The position numbers and the translations under genes were made by a program. This document shows positions 1-7,967 of a DNA stretch of 61,756 nucleotides, piece after piece (position 1 is the stretch's first letter; every line of letters begins with the position of its first letter). This DNA comes from Clostridia bacterium (GTDB lineage: Bacteria > Bacillota > Clostridia > Peptostreptococcales > Anaerovoracaceae), in the NCBI GenBank assembly GCA_024403135.1, contig JAKSSK010000004.1, positions 1 through 61,756 of the forward strand, in the 5' to 3' direction. The notes below the pieces were generated by a model. That model searched no databases and was not told where the DNA came from. It saw nothing but the letters and a program-made list of their open reading frames with translations.

Positions 1-1247
1 TCTGCACAAGCCTTATGAATGTTAACCATGATAGTGTGAAGTTGATCAAGAACTTCTTCAGCTGAGAATACTGTCTTACCAGCGTTTTGTCCCATTTCGA
101 TACATGAGCAAGCAACGCCACCAGCGTTAGCAGCCTTAGCAGGTCCAACAACAACGCCACTGTCTTGTAAGAATGCTAATGCTTCGTTAGTTGTAGGCAT
201 GTTAGCGCCTTCGCAAACGAACTTAGTTCCGCTTGCTACGATCTTCTTAGCATCTTCAAGTTGGATTTCGTTTTGAGTTGCACATGGAATATATACATCA
301 GCATCAGCATATTCCCAAGGCTTCTTTCCAGCAACGAACTTAGCGTTAGGGAATCTTTCAGCGTAAGGAGCAACAACGTTCTTACCTGAAGCTCTTAAGT
401 CAAGCATGCATTGCCACTTTTCTTCAGTTCCAACGCCATCTTCATCGATGATGTAACCGTCTGGTCCTGAAATTGTAACGCACTTACCACCAAGTTGAGT
501 GATCTTCATTGCAGTACCCCAAGCAACGTTACCGAAACCTGAAATAGCAATCTTCTTACCCTTGATATCTTCGCCACAAGCCTTTAACATTTCTTGGCAG
601 TACCATACGATACCAAAGCCAGTAGCTTCTGCTCTACCTAAAGCGCCACCATAAGGGATACCCTTACCAGTTAAAACGCCTTCAAATCTGTTAACGATTC
701 TCTTGTATTGTCCATACATGTAACCGATTTCTCTTCCGCCAACACCTAGGTCTCCAGCAGGAACGTCTGTTGAAGGTCCAATGTGTCTATATAATTCAGT
801 CATGAAAGCTTGGCAGAATCTCATTACTTCTGCATCGCTCTTTCCGTTAGGGTCGAAGTCTGAACCGCCCTTACCACCGCCGATAGGAAGGCCAGTTAAG
901 CTGTTCTTGAAGATTTGTTCGAATCCTAAGAACTTGATGATTCCAGGATATACGCTTGGAGCAAATCTTAAACCGCCCTTGTAAGGTCCGATTGCTGAGT
1001 TAAATTCGTATCTGTAACCCTTGTTAACATGAACTTTACCGTTGTCATCTGCCCATACAACTCTGAATGAGATTCCTCTTTCAGGTTCTACAAGTCTTTC
1101 AAGAAGTGAAGCTTCTTCATATTCTGGGTGCTTTTCAATAACAGGCTTAAGTGAAGTTAATACTTCTTCTACTGTTTGGTGAAATTCAGCTTCGCCAGGA
1201 TTTCTCTTCTTAGTTTCTTCGATGACTCTTTCAACATAATTTGACAT
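1..1247 (-). CDS. gdhA: Glutamate dehydrogenase (NADP-type family), C-terminus cut by window
   Basis: Oxidative deamination of glutamate or reductive amination of 2-oxoglutarate, in the cytoplasm. About 415 codons are visible and the 3' end lies outside the window. Reading the minus strand gives the family signatures in order: KGGLRFAPSV, the catalytic-lysine block with PIGGGKGGSDFDP, PAGDLGVGGREIGYM, and the Rossmann segment ISGFGNVAWG. The long N-terminal helix region (ERVIEETKKRNPGE) is typical of the hexameric 450-residue class. The ATG at 1247 follows GAGGAGATGCAACT, a strong Shine-Dalgarno. A near-consensus promoter lies about 60 bases upstream and mgtE is divergent. Cofactor preference (NADP rather than NAD) is inferred from overall resemblance only. 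Confidence 0.95.
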   Translation of the reverse strand, partial: MSNYVERVIEETKKRNPGEAEFHQTVEEVLTSLKPVIEKHPEYEEASLLERLVEPERGISFRVVWADDNGKVHVNKGYRYEFNSAIGPYKGGLRFAPSVYPGIIKFLGFEQIFKNSLTGLPIGGGKGGSDFDPNGKSDAEVMRFCQAFMTELYRHIGPSTDVPAGDLGVGGREIGYMYGQYKRIVNRFEGVLTGKGIPYGGALGRAEATGFGIVWYCQEMLKACGEDIKGKKIAISGFGNVAWGTAMKITQLGGKCVTISGPDGYIIDEDGVGTEEKWQCMLDLRASGKNVVAPYAERFPNAKFVAGKKPWEYADADVYIPCATQNEIQLEDAKKIVASGTKFVCEGANMPTTNEALAFLQDSGVVVGPAKAANAGGVACSCIEMGQNAGKTVFSAEEVLDQLHTIMVNIHKACA

Positions 1248-1287
1248 AGTTGCATCTCCTCTTTTCTCATATATATAATGTTTTAAC

Positions 1288-1302
1288 ATAAACGATTTAT
1301 GC
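1288..1302. promoter_or_regulatory. Inverted repeat at the gdhA transcription start
   Basis: CATAAA-CGA-TTTATG is a perfect 6-bp inverted repeat with a 3-base centre. It lies just downstream of the predicted gdhA start point, where a bound repressor would block elongation or escape. No regulator can be named from the sequence. Confidence 0.35.
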
Positions 1303-1309
1303 CACTTTC

Positions 1310-1338
1310 AATATAGCACTTTGAATATTGATAGTCAA
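1310..1338 (-). promoter_or_regulatory. Promoter of gdhA
   Basis: On the minus strand TTGACT (1333-1338) is followed after exactly 17 bases by TATATT (1310-1315), a near-consensus housekeeping promoter. The transcript should begin near 1303, giving a leader of about 55 bases. Confidence 0.7.
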
Positions 1339-1350
1339 TGAAATGGAAAG

Positions 1351-1396
1351 GCCATTTTGTGTATTTTTTCAGGAACAAAAACCTTGTAAAAATGGC
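1351..1396. repeat. Spaced inverted repeat upstream of mgtE promoter
   Basis: GCCATTTT (1351-1358) and AAAATGGC (1389-1396) form 8-bp arms 30 bases apart, ending directly at the mgtE -35 box. It could be an operator or chance. The 357-base stretch 1248-1604 otherwise holds the two divergent promoters and the mgtE leader. Confidence 0.3.
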
Positions 1397-1426
1397 TTGA
1401 AATAAAGGGGTTAAAGGTTGTATACT
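1397..1426 (+). promoter_or_regulatory. Promoter of the mgtE leader
   Basis: TTGAAA (1397-1402), an 18-base spacer, then TATACT (1421-1426). Transcription would start near 1433, leaving a leader of about 170 bases before mgtE that contains a short ORF and a hairpin. Confidence 0.6.
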
Positions 1427-1466
1427 AATATAGTTAGAGAACACACAAAATGAAAGGAGAAAGATA

Positions 1467-1538
1467 ATGGAAAATGTTCCGGTCGACTATCACAGTCAAG
1501 ACACTAGAATAGATACCCTTATCTTTGCAAAAGAGTAA
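1467..1538 (+). CDS. Small upstream ORF (23 aa) in the mgtE leader
   Basis: ATG at 1467 sits 6-7 bases after AAAGGAGAAAG, a better ribosome-binding site than mgtE itself has. The frame runs 23 codons to TAA at 1536. The peptide begins MENVPVDYHS and ends LIFAKE; it has no signal or membrane segment and is not recognised. It ends 66 bases before the mgtE start. Mg2+ transporter genes in other bacteria can be controlled by leader peptides, so a regulatory role is possible, but the acidic/proline stalling signature of those peptides is not obvious here. Confidence 0.45.
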   Translation: MENVPVDYHSQDTRIDTLIFAKE

Positions 1539-1560
1539 TTTTTGTGACCATCACGAAGTG

Positions 1561-1579
1561 CCCTTTTGCTAAAAAAGGG
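1561..1579 (+). promoter_or_regulatory. Hairpin just before the mgtE start
   Basis: CCCTTTT (1561-1567), loop GCTAA, AAAAGGG (1573-1579) form a 7-bp stem 25 bases before the mgtE ATG. There is no U-run after it, so it is not a plain terminator. It could affect ribosome access or pair differently when the upstream ORF is translated. Confidence 0.35.
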
Positions 1580-1604
1580 AATAACTGAAAGGATGGTGAA
1601 TGCT

Positions 1605-3002
1605 ATGAATCAAGTAGAATTCGATTTTGATGTAATGGCAGAGAAGTCTCTAGAAAAAATCTACGAACTACTAGAAGAGAAGAAATACTTCCTAGCACGA
1701 GATGAAATCCTTAAGTACAACGAAGCGGATATTGCAGAGCTATTCGAAGACATTTTAATGGATAGAGATGCAGGAGATGCCGTTATTCTGTTTAGACTTT
1801 TACCTAAGGATGTTGCGGTAGTAGTATTCTCTTATCTACCTTCCGATGACCAGCTTACAATCATCGATTGTATTACTGATAAGGAAACCACATACATTAT
1901 TAACGAGCTAGACTTCGACGATAAGATTGACGTATTAGAAGAGCTGCCCGCTAATCTTGTAGATAAGATCTTAGAGAAGACTCCAAAGAACGAAAGAAAA
2001 TTAATCAACACATTCTTAAATTACCCCGACAACTGCGCCGGAAGCCTGATGACTCCCGACTATATTTCATTGCAAAAAAATATGACCGTTGGGGAAGCTT
2101 TGGAATACATCAAAGAATACGGCATAGATGCCGAAACCCTATACACATGTTACGTCAAGGACCAAGGACGTAAGCTAATCGGTATCGTATCACTTTCTAC
2201 ATTGGTAGTAGAAAACAACGATACTAGAATCATGGACATAATGCACGAAGACTACGTGTCAATCAATGTCTATGATGACCAAGAAGAAGTAGCTGACGAC
2301 TTCAAGAAATACGGCTTTATCGCAATGCCAGTTGTAGATAAAGAGGGAAGAATAGTCGGAATAATCACTGTCGATGACGTACTAGACGTTATGGAAGAAG
2401 AGGCTACCGAGGATATGGAGCGTATGGCCGGAGTTATCGACTTTGAAAACTCAGACAAGGACTACCTGGACATTTCCGTATGGCAGCACACATTAAACAG
2501 GCTTCCATGGCTTGTAATCCTGATGCTTTCATACATCATCACAGGCGGAATTATCAACAAGTTTGAAGGCATGCTTTCAGACGTAATCTGCCTAGTTGCA
2601 TACATGCCTATGCTTATGGGTACAGGCGGTAACACAGGCTCACAGGCAGCCACACTTATCATACGTGGTCTTGCAACTGATGAAGTAGAGCCTGCGGACT
2701 TCTTCAAGGTAATTTGGAAAGAATTTAGAGTAGGCCTTCTAATAGGTCTAATCCTAAGCGTACTAAACTTCGCCAGAATATGCTGGTGGGATGGACAGGG
2801 CGTAGCTATAGCTATGACGGTTTGCGTTGCTATGCTTGCCATAGTTGTAATTGCAAAGATGCTGGGAAGCATGATTCCGCTACTTGCAAAGCTTTGTAAG
2901 ATCGACCCTGCGCTAGTTGCAAACCCTGCAATTTCATCTATCTCGGATATGGTATCCTGCATCACATATTTTGCAATGGCATCATTAATACTAGGAATAT
3001 AG
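1605..3002 (+). CDS. mgtE: Magnesium transporter MgtE
   Basis: Mg2+ channel/transporter of the cytoplasmic membrane, 465 residues, the normal family length. Order: acidic N-terminal helical domain (roughly 1-140), then a paired CBS domain (about 143-265, starting at AGSLMTPDY), a linker helix, and a C-terminal pore domain with about five membrane segments from LPWLVILMLSY onward, including the family motif GTGGNTGSQAATL. The CBS and N-domains are known to sense cytosolic Mg2+ and close the pore. The ATG at 1605 is preferred because GGTGA lies 5 bases upstream; an in-frame TTG at 1566 falls inside the leader hairpin. It lies downstream of a 23-codon ORF in a long leader, with an identifiable promoter at 1397-1426. 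Confidence 0.95.
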   Translation: MNQVEFDFDVMAEKSLEKIYELLEEKKYFLARDEILKYNEADIAELFEDILMDRDAGDAVILFRLLPKDVAVVVFSYLPSDDQLTIIDCITDKETTYIINELDFDDKIDVLEELPANLVDKILEKTPKNERKLINTFLNYPDNCAGSLMTPDYISLQKNMTVGEALEYIKEYGIDAETLYTCYVKDQGRKLIGIVSLSTLVVENNDTRIMDIMHEDYVSINVYDDQEEVADDFKKYGFIAMPVVDKEGRIVGIITVDDVLDVMEEEATEDMERMAGVIDFENSDKDYLDISVWQHTLNRLPWLVILMLSYIITGGIINKFEGMLSDVICLVAYMPMLMGTGGNTGSQAATLIIRGLATDEVEPADFFKVIWKEFRVGLLIGLILSVLNFARICWWDGQGVAIAMTVCVAMLAIVVIAKMLGSMIPLLAKLCKIDPALVANPAISSISDMVSCITYFAMASLILGI

Positions 3003-3025
3003 TCCCATCTTGGGGCTATTCTTTT
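3000..3025 (+). terminator. Weak terminator or attenuator after mgtE
   Basis: TAGTCCC (3000-3006), loop of five, GGGGCTA (3012-3018) form a 7-bp stem with one G-U pair, followed by TTCTTTT. It contains the mgtE stop codon and would limit read-through into the next gene. Confidence 0.4.
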
Positions 3026-3037
3026 AAGGAGGATAAA

Positions 3038-3883
3038 ATGAAAAAACTTTTTGGTGGAATTAACTTAACATGGACAAAGCTGGTAATCTTTGCAGTGGCT
3101 GCAGGCATTATCACAGCTGTTATTGCATTAATTCCAGGTCTAGCAACAACATCATTTCACTCAATAACAGAGACCTTTGAAATCTGGATCTTTATCGGCA
3201 TATTAATAATCATGAACAGTAAGTCCAACAAGGATTCAGCCCTGAAGTGCTTTGTATTTTTCCTTATCAGTCAGCCGCTTGTATACCTAATTCAGGTACC
3301 GTTCTCAGATTTGGGATTCGGCCTATTCCAATACTATGGATACTGGGCAATCTGGACAGTTTTATGCCTACCTATGGGCTTTATCGGCTACTATATGAAG
3401 AAAGAAAAATGGTGGGGCTACCTGATCCTACTACCAATGATCCTTCTTACAGCTTATTCATACTACGGAGATCTGCGCCTGATGGGCTTCTACTGGCCTA
3501 AGTACTTACTGATCAGTGCGTTCTGCGTATTTGCATTAATAATCTATCCTCTTGCTGTATTTAACGACAAGAAGATTAGAAAGACAGGACTAATTGTCAG
3601 CTTGGTAGCAGTAATTGCAGTAAGCGCTCTTGCCTTAATGAACCCAGTAGTATACAGCACTGAAATCCTTGGAGAAGACCAGCATGAGCTAAACGATAGC
3701 TACCAGGTTACACTAGAGGATGAGAGCCTTGGAGACATGTCCATAGTAAACCTTGATGGCTACTACATGGTTCACGGAGATTTCAAGAAGGCAGGAAAGA
3801 CAAATGTAATCCTGATAGCTCCAGATGGAACACTAGACAAGATGCCAATCAACATAGAAAATGGCACATACCAGCTTAACTAA
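3038..3883 (+). CDS. Multi-spanning membrane protein of unknown function
   Basis: 281 residues, not recognised. About seven hydrophobic segments are visible (for example LVIFAVAAGIITAVIALIPG, IWIFIGILIIM, CFVFFLISQPLVYLI, YLLISAFCVFALIIY, TGLIVSLVAVIAVSALALM), followed by a soluble tail of about 75 residues from residue 205 that is acidic and probably beta-rich. The ATG at 3038 has AAGGAGGATAAA upstream. It lies between mgtE and nnrD on the same strand with short gaps, so partial cotranscription is likely. Nothing in the sequence links it to Mg2+ transport; a sensor or envelope role is only a guess. Confidence 0.7.
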   Translation: MKKLFGGINLTWTKLVIFAVAAGIITAVIALIPGLATTSFHSITETFEIWIFIGILIIMNSKSNKDSALKCFVFFLISQPLVYLIQVPFSDLGFGLFQYYGYWAIWTVLCLPMGFIGYYMKKEKWWGYLILLPMILLTAYSYYGDLRLMGFYWPKYLLISAFCVFALIIYPLAVFNDKKIRKTGLIVSLVAVIAVSALALMNPVVYSTEILGEDQHELNDSYQVTLEDESLGDMSIVNLDGYYMVHGDFKKAGKTNVILIAPDGTLDKMPINIENGTYQLN

Positions 3884-3892
3884 GGAGTAGGG

Positions 3893-4645
3893 ATGGAAAA
3901 GAGAAAGCTAGATTCACATAAGGGAGACTACGGCAAAGTTCTTATCGTTGCAGGCCAAAAGGGCATGGCAGGGGCAGCCTGCCTATGTGCAAAGACAGCT
4001 CTAAGAGCAGGCTCTGGCCTGGTGCAGGTTGCGGTAAACGACGACATACTTCAGATAGTTCAGGAGGTTGTGCCAGAAGCCACCTGTGTGGATAGAAAAG
4101 ACATATCTTTAGACTACGATGCCATAGCCTTTGGACCAGGACTAGGAACAGATGAAAAGGACCTGCTTGTTAGGATACTAGATGAATATGAAGGGTATCT
4201 AGTTATAGACGCGGATGGCCTTAACACCATAGCTAAGTTCGACCTTTATTCAAAGGTGAAAAACTCAAAAGCAAAGGTGGTAATAACCCCTCACATGGGA
4301 GAAGCAAAGAGGCTAGTAGAAGAAGGCCCTAGAGAGGAAATGGCCTACGCCCTAAGGGAAAAACTAGGGGCGGTGGTGGTCCTAAAGGGACATGAAACCA
4401 TAGTCCTAGACGATCAGCTTTGGATAAATGATACGGGAAATCCTGGCATGGCTACAGCAGGTTCAGGTGATGTTCTAACTGGAGTCATCACTTCATTCTT
4501 AGGACAGGGACTTACCGTAAGAGAAGCGGTACATATCCACGGGAAAGCTGGGGATATGATGGCAGAAGTAATAGGTGAATACGGATTAATTTCTTCAGAC
4601 ATTTGCATGGCGGTTGCCCTTGCTATCAAGGAAGAAAACCTTTAA
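3893..4645 (+). CDS. nnrD: ADP/ATP-dependent (S)-NAD(P)H-hydrate dehydratase (YjeF C-terminal domain)
   Basis: Repairs hydrated NADH/NADPH in the cytoplasm using a nucleotide cofactor. The 250-residue protein matches the stand-alone C-terminal half of the bifunctional Nnr protein: HKGDYGKVLIVAGQ at the N-terminus, GMAGAACLCAKTALRAGSGLV, GPGLGTDEKD, and the ribokinase-like nucleotide/catalytic block NPGMATAGSGDVLTGVI near residue 185. The usual fused epimerase domain (about 200-250 residues at the N-terminus) is absent and must be encoded elsewhere or missing. The start at 3893 is 8 bases after the previous stop, with AAGGAGTAGGG as ribosome-binding site. Confidence 0.92.
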   Translation: MEKRKLDSHKGDYGKVLIVAGQKGMAGAACLCAKTALRAGSGLVQVAVNDDILQIVQEVVPEATCVDRKDISLDYDAIAFGPGLGTDEKDLLVRILDEYEGYLVIDADGLNTIAKFDLYSKVKNSKAKVVITPHMGEAKRLVEEGPREEMAYALREKLGAVVVLKGHETIVLDDQLWINDTGNPGMATAGSGDVLTGVITSFLGQGLTVREAVHIHGKAGDMMAEVIGEYGLISSDICMAVALAIKEENL

Positions 4646-4667
4646 TATATATGCATAGGAGGATGCA

Positions 4668-5486
4668 ATGAATACAAAAGAATTAGAGCAAATAGCTAAA
4701 AAAGTTAGAGTAGATATTATCAAGGCTATACACGCTGCAGGTTCTGGCCATCCAGGCGGAAGCCTTTCAGCAGCAGACATAGTTACAGCTTTGTACTTTG
4801 ATGAGATGAACATTGATCCAGCTAATCCAAAGATGGAGGGAAGGGATAAGTTCGTCCTATCCAAAGGTCACGCAGGCCCAGTTCAGTATGCAGCCTTAGC
4901 AGAGAGAGGCTACTTTCCTGTAGAGGATATGATGAGCCTTAGAAAGCTGGGAAGCAAGTTCCAAGGCCATCCAAATATGCACTACGTTCCTGGCATCGAA
5001 ATGTCAACAGGTTCCCTAGGACAGGGCATGGCAGTATGCGTAGGAATGGCACTTGCAAACAAGATGGATGAAAACCCAGGAAGAATATATACACTTCTTG
5101 GAGATGGAGAAATCCAGGAAGGCCTAATCTGGGAAGCAGCTATGTCAGCTAGCCACTATCACCTAGACAACATGGTTGCAATAGTGGATAACAACGGCCT
5201 TCAGATAGATGGTAAGAACGATGACGTTATGACCGTAAAGCCAATCGATGAAAAGTTCAAGGCTTTCGGCTGGCACGTAGTAGTAATTGACGGACATAAC
5301 TTCGATGAAATCCTTGCAGCTTTCAAGGAAGCAAAGGAAACTAAGGGAAGACCTACTGCAATAATCGCTAAGACTCACAAGGGACAAGGGGTATCATTTA
5401 TGGCAGATGATCCAGGCTGGCACGGCAAGGCGCCAAACGAAGAGCAGGCAAAGCAAGCAGTAGAAGAACTGGGAGGTGAATGGTAA
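4668..5486 (+). CDS. tkt: Transketolase, N-terminal (thiamine-binding) subunit
   Basis: Half of a split transketolase that moves two-carbon units between sugar phosphates in the pentose phosphate pathway. 272 residues, the normal size for the N-terminal polypeptide of the two-gene form found in many anaerobes and archaea. Visible motifs: IHAAGSGHPGGSLSAAD near residue 20, SKGHAGP, GSLGQGMAVCVGMA, and the thiamine diphosphate motif LGDGEIQEGLIWEA around residue 145 with DNNGLQIDG after it. AGGAGG precedes ATG at 4668. Its stop overlaps the start of the partner gene by one base (TAATG), which fits equal synthesis of the two subunits. Confidence 0.95.
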   Translation: MNTKELEQIAKKVRVDIIKAIHAAGSGHPGGSLSAADIVTALYFDEMNIDPANPKMEGRDKFVLSKGHAGPVQYAALAERGYFPVEDMMSLRKLGSKFQGHPNMHYVPGIEMSTGSLGQGMAVCVGMALANKMDENPGRIYTLLGDGEIQEGLIWEAAMSASHYHLDNMVAIVDNNGLQIDGKNDDVMTVKPIDEKFKAFGWHVVVIDGHNFDEILAAFKEAKETKGRPTAIIAKTHKGQGVSFMADDPGWHGKAPNEEQAKQAVEELGGEW

Positions 5487-6412
5487 TGGAAAAGATGGCA
5501 ACTCGTAAAGCTTACGGACAGGCTTTAGTGGAAATTGGCAGTGAAAACCAAAACCTAGTAGTAATGGATGCTGACCTTTCAGGTTCAACAATGACAAAGG
5601 AATTTAAAAAGGTATACCCTGAAAGATTCTTCAACATGGGAATTGCAGAGCAGGATCTATACGCTGCAGCGGCAGGACTTGCACTTTCAGGCAAGGTGGT
5701 ATGCGCCAGCACTTTTGCAATGTTTGCAGCAGGAAGAGCCTTTGAAATAATTAGAAACTCAATTGGATATACAGGAGCTAACGTTAAGATCTGCGCAACT
5801 CACGCAGGAATCACAGTAGGAGAAGACGGTGCATCTCACCAGACCTTCGAGGATTTAGCTCTTATGAGAACCATTCCAAAGATGACCGTAGTAAATCCAT
5901 CTGATGGAGTGAGCGCAAAGAAGCTAATAAAGCAGGCGGTAGCAATGGACGGCCCATGCTACATCAGGCTTGGAAGAGCTGAAGTTCCAGTATTCTATGA
6001 AGAAGATGCTGACATCAGCCTAGGCAAGGGAAACCTTCTAAAGGACGGAAAAGATGTTACCATCATCGCAACAGGAATCATGGTAAACGAAGCCATGATG
6101 GCAGCAAGCGACCTTGAAAAGGAAGGGATTTCTGCTAGGGTTATAGACATGCATACAATTAAGCCTTTAGATGAAGAAATCATCCTTAAGGCAGCTAAGG
6201 AAACTGGAAAAGTTGTTACCGCAGAGGAGCACTCAGTAATTGGAGGACTTGGATCTGCAGTAGCAGAAGTAGTAGTTAAAAACTGCCCAGTTAAGATGGC
6301 TATGGTAGGCCAGATGGATACCTTCGGAGAATCTGGAAAGCCTGATCAGCTAAAAGAAAAATATGGCATGACAAGTAAAGACATATATGAGAAAGTTAAG
6401 AGCCTCTTCTAA
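5486..6412 (+). CDS. tkt: Transketolase, C-terminal subunit
   Basis: Partner of the preceding subunit; carries the pyrimidine-binding and C-terminal domains. 308 residues. Visible: MDADLSGSTMTKEFKK, the catalytic-glutamate block FNMGIAEQDLYAAAAGLA, ICATHAGITVGEDGASHQ, and a C-terminal transketolase domain ending with EEHSVIGGLGSAVAE. The ATG at 5486 is chosen over the in-frame ATG at 5480 because GGAGGTGA lies 6 bases before it and would abut the earlier codon; the stop of the first subunit and this start then overlap by one base. A strong hairpin terminator overlaps its last codons. Confidence 0.95.
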   Translation: MEKMATRKAYGQALVEIGSENQNLVVMDADLSGSTMTKEFKKVYPERFFNMGIAEQDLYAAAAGLALSGKVVCASTFAMFAAGRAFEIIRNSIGYTGANVKICATHAGITVGEDGASHQTFEDLALMRTIPKMTVVNPSDGVSAKKLIKQAVAMDGPCYIRLGRAEVPVFYEEDADISLGKGNLLKDGKDVTIIATGIMVNEAMMAASDLEKEGISARVIDMHTIKPLDEEIILKAAKETGKVVTAEEHSVIGGLGSAVAEVVVKNCPVKMAMVGQMDTFGESGKPDQLKEKYGMTSKDIYEKVKSLF

Positions 6413-6424
6413 AGAGGCTTTTTT
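6401..6424 (+). terminator. Rho-independent terminator after transketolase
   Basis: AGCCTCTT (6401-6408), loop CTA, AAGAGGCT (6412-6419) and a T-run. The stem includes the stop codon of the transketolase C subunit. Confidence 0.9.
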
Positions 6425-6481
6425 ATTACATTAAAATACCTTTATCCTGCAAGAAGGGTTAATCTTTTCTACTTGGATGAT

Positions 6482-6506
6482 AGTATTTCCTTGAAAGGGG
6501 AATACT
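6482..6506 (+). promoter_or_regulatory. Hairpin burying the ribosome-binding site of the next gene
   Basis: AGTATTTCC (6482-6490), a 7-base loop, GGGAATACT (6498-6506) form a 9-bp stem with one G-U pair. It ends on the base before the ATG at 6507, and the Shine-Dalgarno GGGG is in its 3' arm. Such a structure would hold translation off until melted. It could instead be a DNA operator. Confidence 0.5.
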
Positions 6507-7166
6507 ATGATAGGAAAAGAGAGAATATTTGTTACAGGAATAGGAAAGGGAGCTGGGGCAAGTACCATAGCAATACTTTTAGCAGATGGCCTTGGAAAGG
6601 AAAGAAGAACCACGTACATGCAGCTAGATGATGACCTAGGACCATACTACTACCTAGCCATGGATAGGTTCAAAGAGCTGAAGTCGCTAGCAAAGGATAG
6701 CGCCAGGACAGCCGTAAATATGGTGGATAAATTAAACTGCCTAGTTCACCTTCCAGGGGAAAGAACCTTAGAATTTCAGGAGAAGACAAAGGCAATTTTA
6801 GCAGCATCAGGGGAAGTAATAGTCTACGAAGATGAGGATCTAAGGCTTGGGGAAATGGCGGACACCATAATAGCTGTCGTTGATCCTCTTCCGTCTTTGG
6901 TCTTTCAGAACATGGGGAAAATTAGAACCCTAAAAAAGTGGGCTATGGATGGGGCCAGAGTAATCTTTTTAGTGAACAAGGTGAATAAAGGGGTAAATCT
7001 ATCAAAACTACTTACAGGCCTTAGGATTACAAGCCATATAGATATGGAATATATTGACCCTAAGGATGTGTATTCTTACCAGTTTCAGGGTAAATCCCTT
7101 TTGGAAAATAAGGCCATGGTAAAAGACTTTGAAGGGGTGTATAAAAAGATACTATATTATGTGTAA
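6507..7166 (+). CDS. MinD/ParA-like protein with altered P-loop
   Basis: 219 residues with the layout of a SIMIBI-class (MinD/ParA/CpaE-like) ATPase: an N-terminal beta strand and loop FVTGIGKGAGASTIAILLADG (split here as residues 8-19 and 20-28), a VYEDEDLRLGEMADTIIAVVDP segment matching the region after Walker B, and VIFLVNKVNKG as the base-recognition strand. The loop keeps the deviant-Walker signature lysine (K14) but has alanine where the nucleotide-contacting lysine before S/T is expected (A18-S19-T20). ATP hydrolysis may therefore be lost. It is preceded by a hairpin over its ribosome-binding site and followed by the promoter of ftsE, so it looks like a separate transcription unit. Division-site or pilus roles are guesses. 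Confidence 0.6.
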   Translation: MIGKERIFVTGIGKGAGASTIAILLADGLGKERRTTYMQLDDDLGPYYYLAMDRFKELKSLAKDSARTAVNMVDKLNCLVHLPGERTLEFQEKTKAILAASGEVIVYEDEDLRLGEMADTIIAVVDPLPSLVFQNMGKIRTLKKWAMDGARVIFLVNKVNKGVNLSKLLTGLRITSHIDMEYIDPKDVYSYQFQGKSLLENKAMVKDFEGVYKKILYYV

Positions 7167-7181
7167 AAATCATATTTTTTA

Positions 7182-7210
7182 TTGGAATCTATTACAAAAT
7201 GTAGTATACT
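7182..7210 (+). promoter_or_regulatory. Promoter of the ftsEX operon
   Basis: TTGGAA (7182-7187), a 17-base spacer and TATACT (7205-7210), ending 38 bases before the ftsE ATG. An upstream in-frame TTG at 7182 is part of this promoter and so cannot be the start codon. Confidence 0.7.
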
Positions 7211-7247
7211 ATTGATATATATGACTATCGAAAGATTGAGGTTAAAA

Positions 7248-7967
7248 ATGATAACATTTGACAAGGTTACAAAGAAATATGACGGCCAAATCGGAATCGA
7301 AGATGTTAGCATAGATATTGAAAAGGGAGAATTCGTTTTCCTGGTAGGACCAAGTGGCGCAGGAAAGAGTACCTTCATCAAGCTAATACTTAAGGAAATC
7401 GATGCAGATAGTGGAAGCATTTTCGTGGACGGACAAAAGGTTACCGAACTTCTTAGCAGGGAAATTCCTTTCTACAGAAGAAAGGTGGGCATGATTTTCC
7501 AGGACTTCAGACTTCTTCCAAAGAAGACTGTATTTGAAAATGTAGCTTTCGCCATGGAAGTCGTACACAAGAGCAAGGCCCAAATTAAAAGACAGGTCCC
7601 TAGAATTCTTGCATCAGTAGGAATCGAGGACAAAGCAGATAAATATCCTGATGAGCTATCAGCAGGTGAACAGCAGAGAGTTGCCATAGCAAGAGCTATC
7701 ATCAACAACCCTACGGTTCTAATTGCCGATGAGCCTACAGGAAACCTAGACCCTGAGACAGCAAAGGACATCATGCAGCTTCTAGATCAGATCAACGCTA
7801 GGGGAACTACCATCGTAATGGTTACTCACGCAAAGGACATCGTAGATAGAATGCACAAGAGAGTTATTGCTATCGAAGGCGGCCACGTAGTCAGCGACAA
7901 GACAGGCCAGTATCAATATTACAAGACAATTGGAGGTTTGCGAATTCATGAAAGCGATATTCTATAA
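7248..7967 (+). CDS. ftsE: Cell division ABC transporter ATP-binding protein FtsE
   Basis: Cytoplasmic ATPase of the FtsEX complex, which drives peptidoglycan hydrolases at the division or elongation site rather than moving a solute. 239 residues. Walker A GPSGAGKST (about residue 36), Q-loop MIFQDFRLLP, signature LSAGEQQR, Walker B VLIADEP and H-loop VTHAKD are all intact. The start at 7248 (MITFDKVTKKY) is chosen because GAGG lies upstream and the longer frame runs into the promoter. It overlaps ftsX by 20 bases, so the two are translationally coupled. Confidence 0.96.
   Translation: MITFDKVTKKYDGQIGIEDVSIDIEKGEFVFLVGPSGAGKSTFIKLILKEIDADSGSIFVDGQKVTELLSREIPFYRRKVGMIFQDFRLLPKKTVFENVAFAMEVVHKSKAQIKRQVPRILASVGIEDKADKYPDELSAGEQQRVAIARAIINNPTVLIADEPTGNLDPETAKDIMQLLDQINARGTTIVMVTHAKDIVDRMHKRVIAIEGGHVVSDKTGQYQYYKTIGGLRIHESDIL

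Noticed and set aside
1433..1604. M-box (ykoK) riboswitch before mgtE
   Set aside because: The conserved segments were not found by eye; a covariance search would settle it.
2462..2965. Long antisense open frames, such as those opposite mgtE, dnaE and purL
   Set aside because: They lack ribosome-binding sites and mirror the codon bias of the true genes.
7182..7247. Upstream TTG start for ftsE
   Set aside because: The TTG is the -35 box of the promoter and the extra residues are not conserved.
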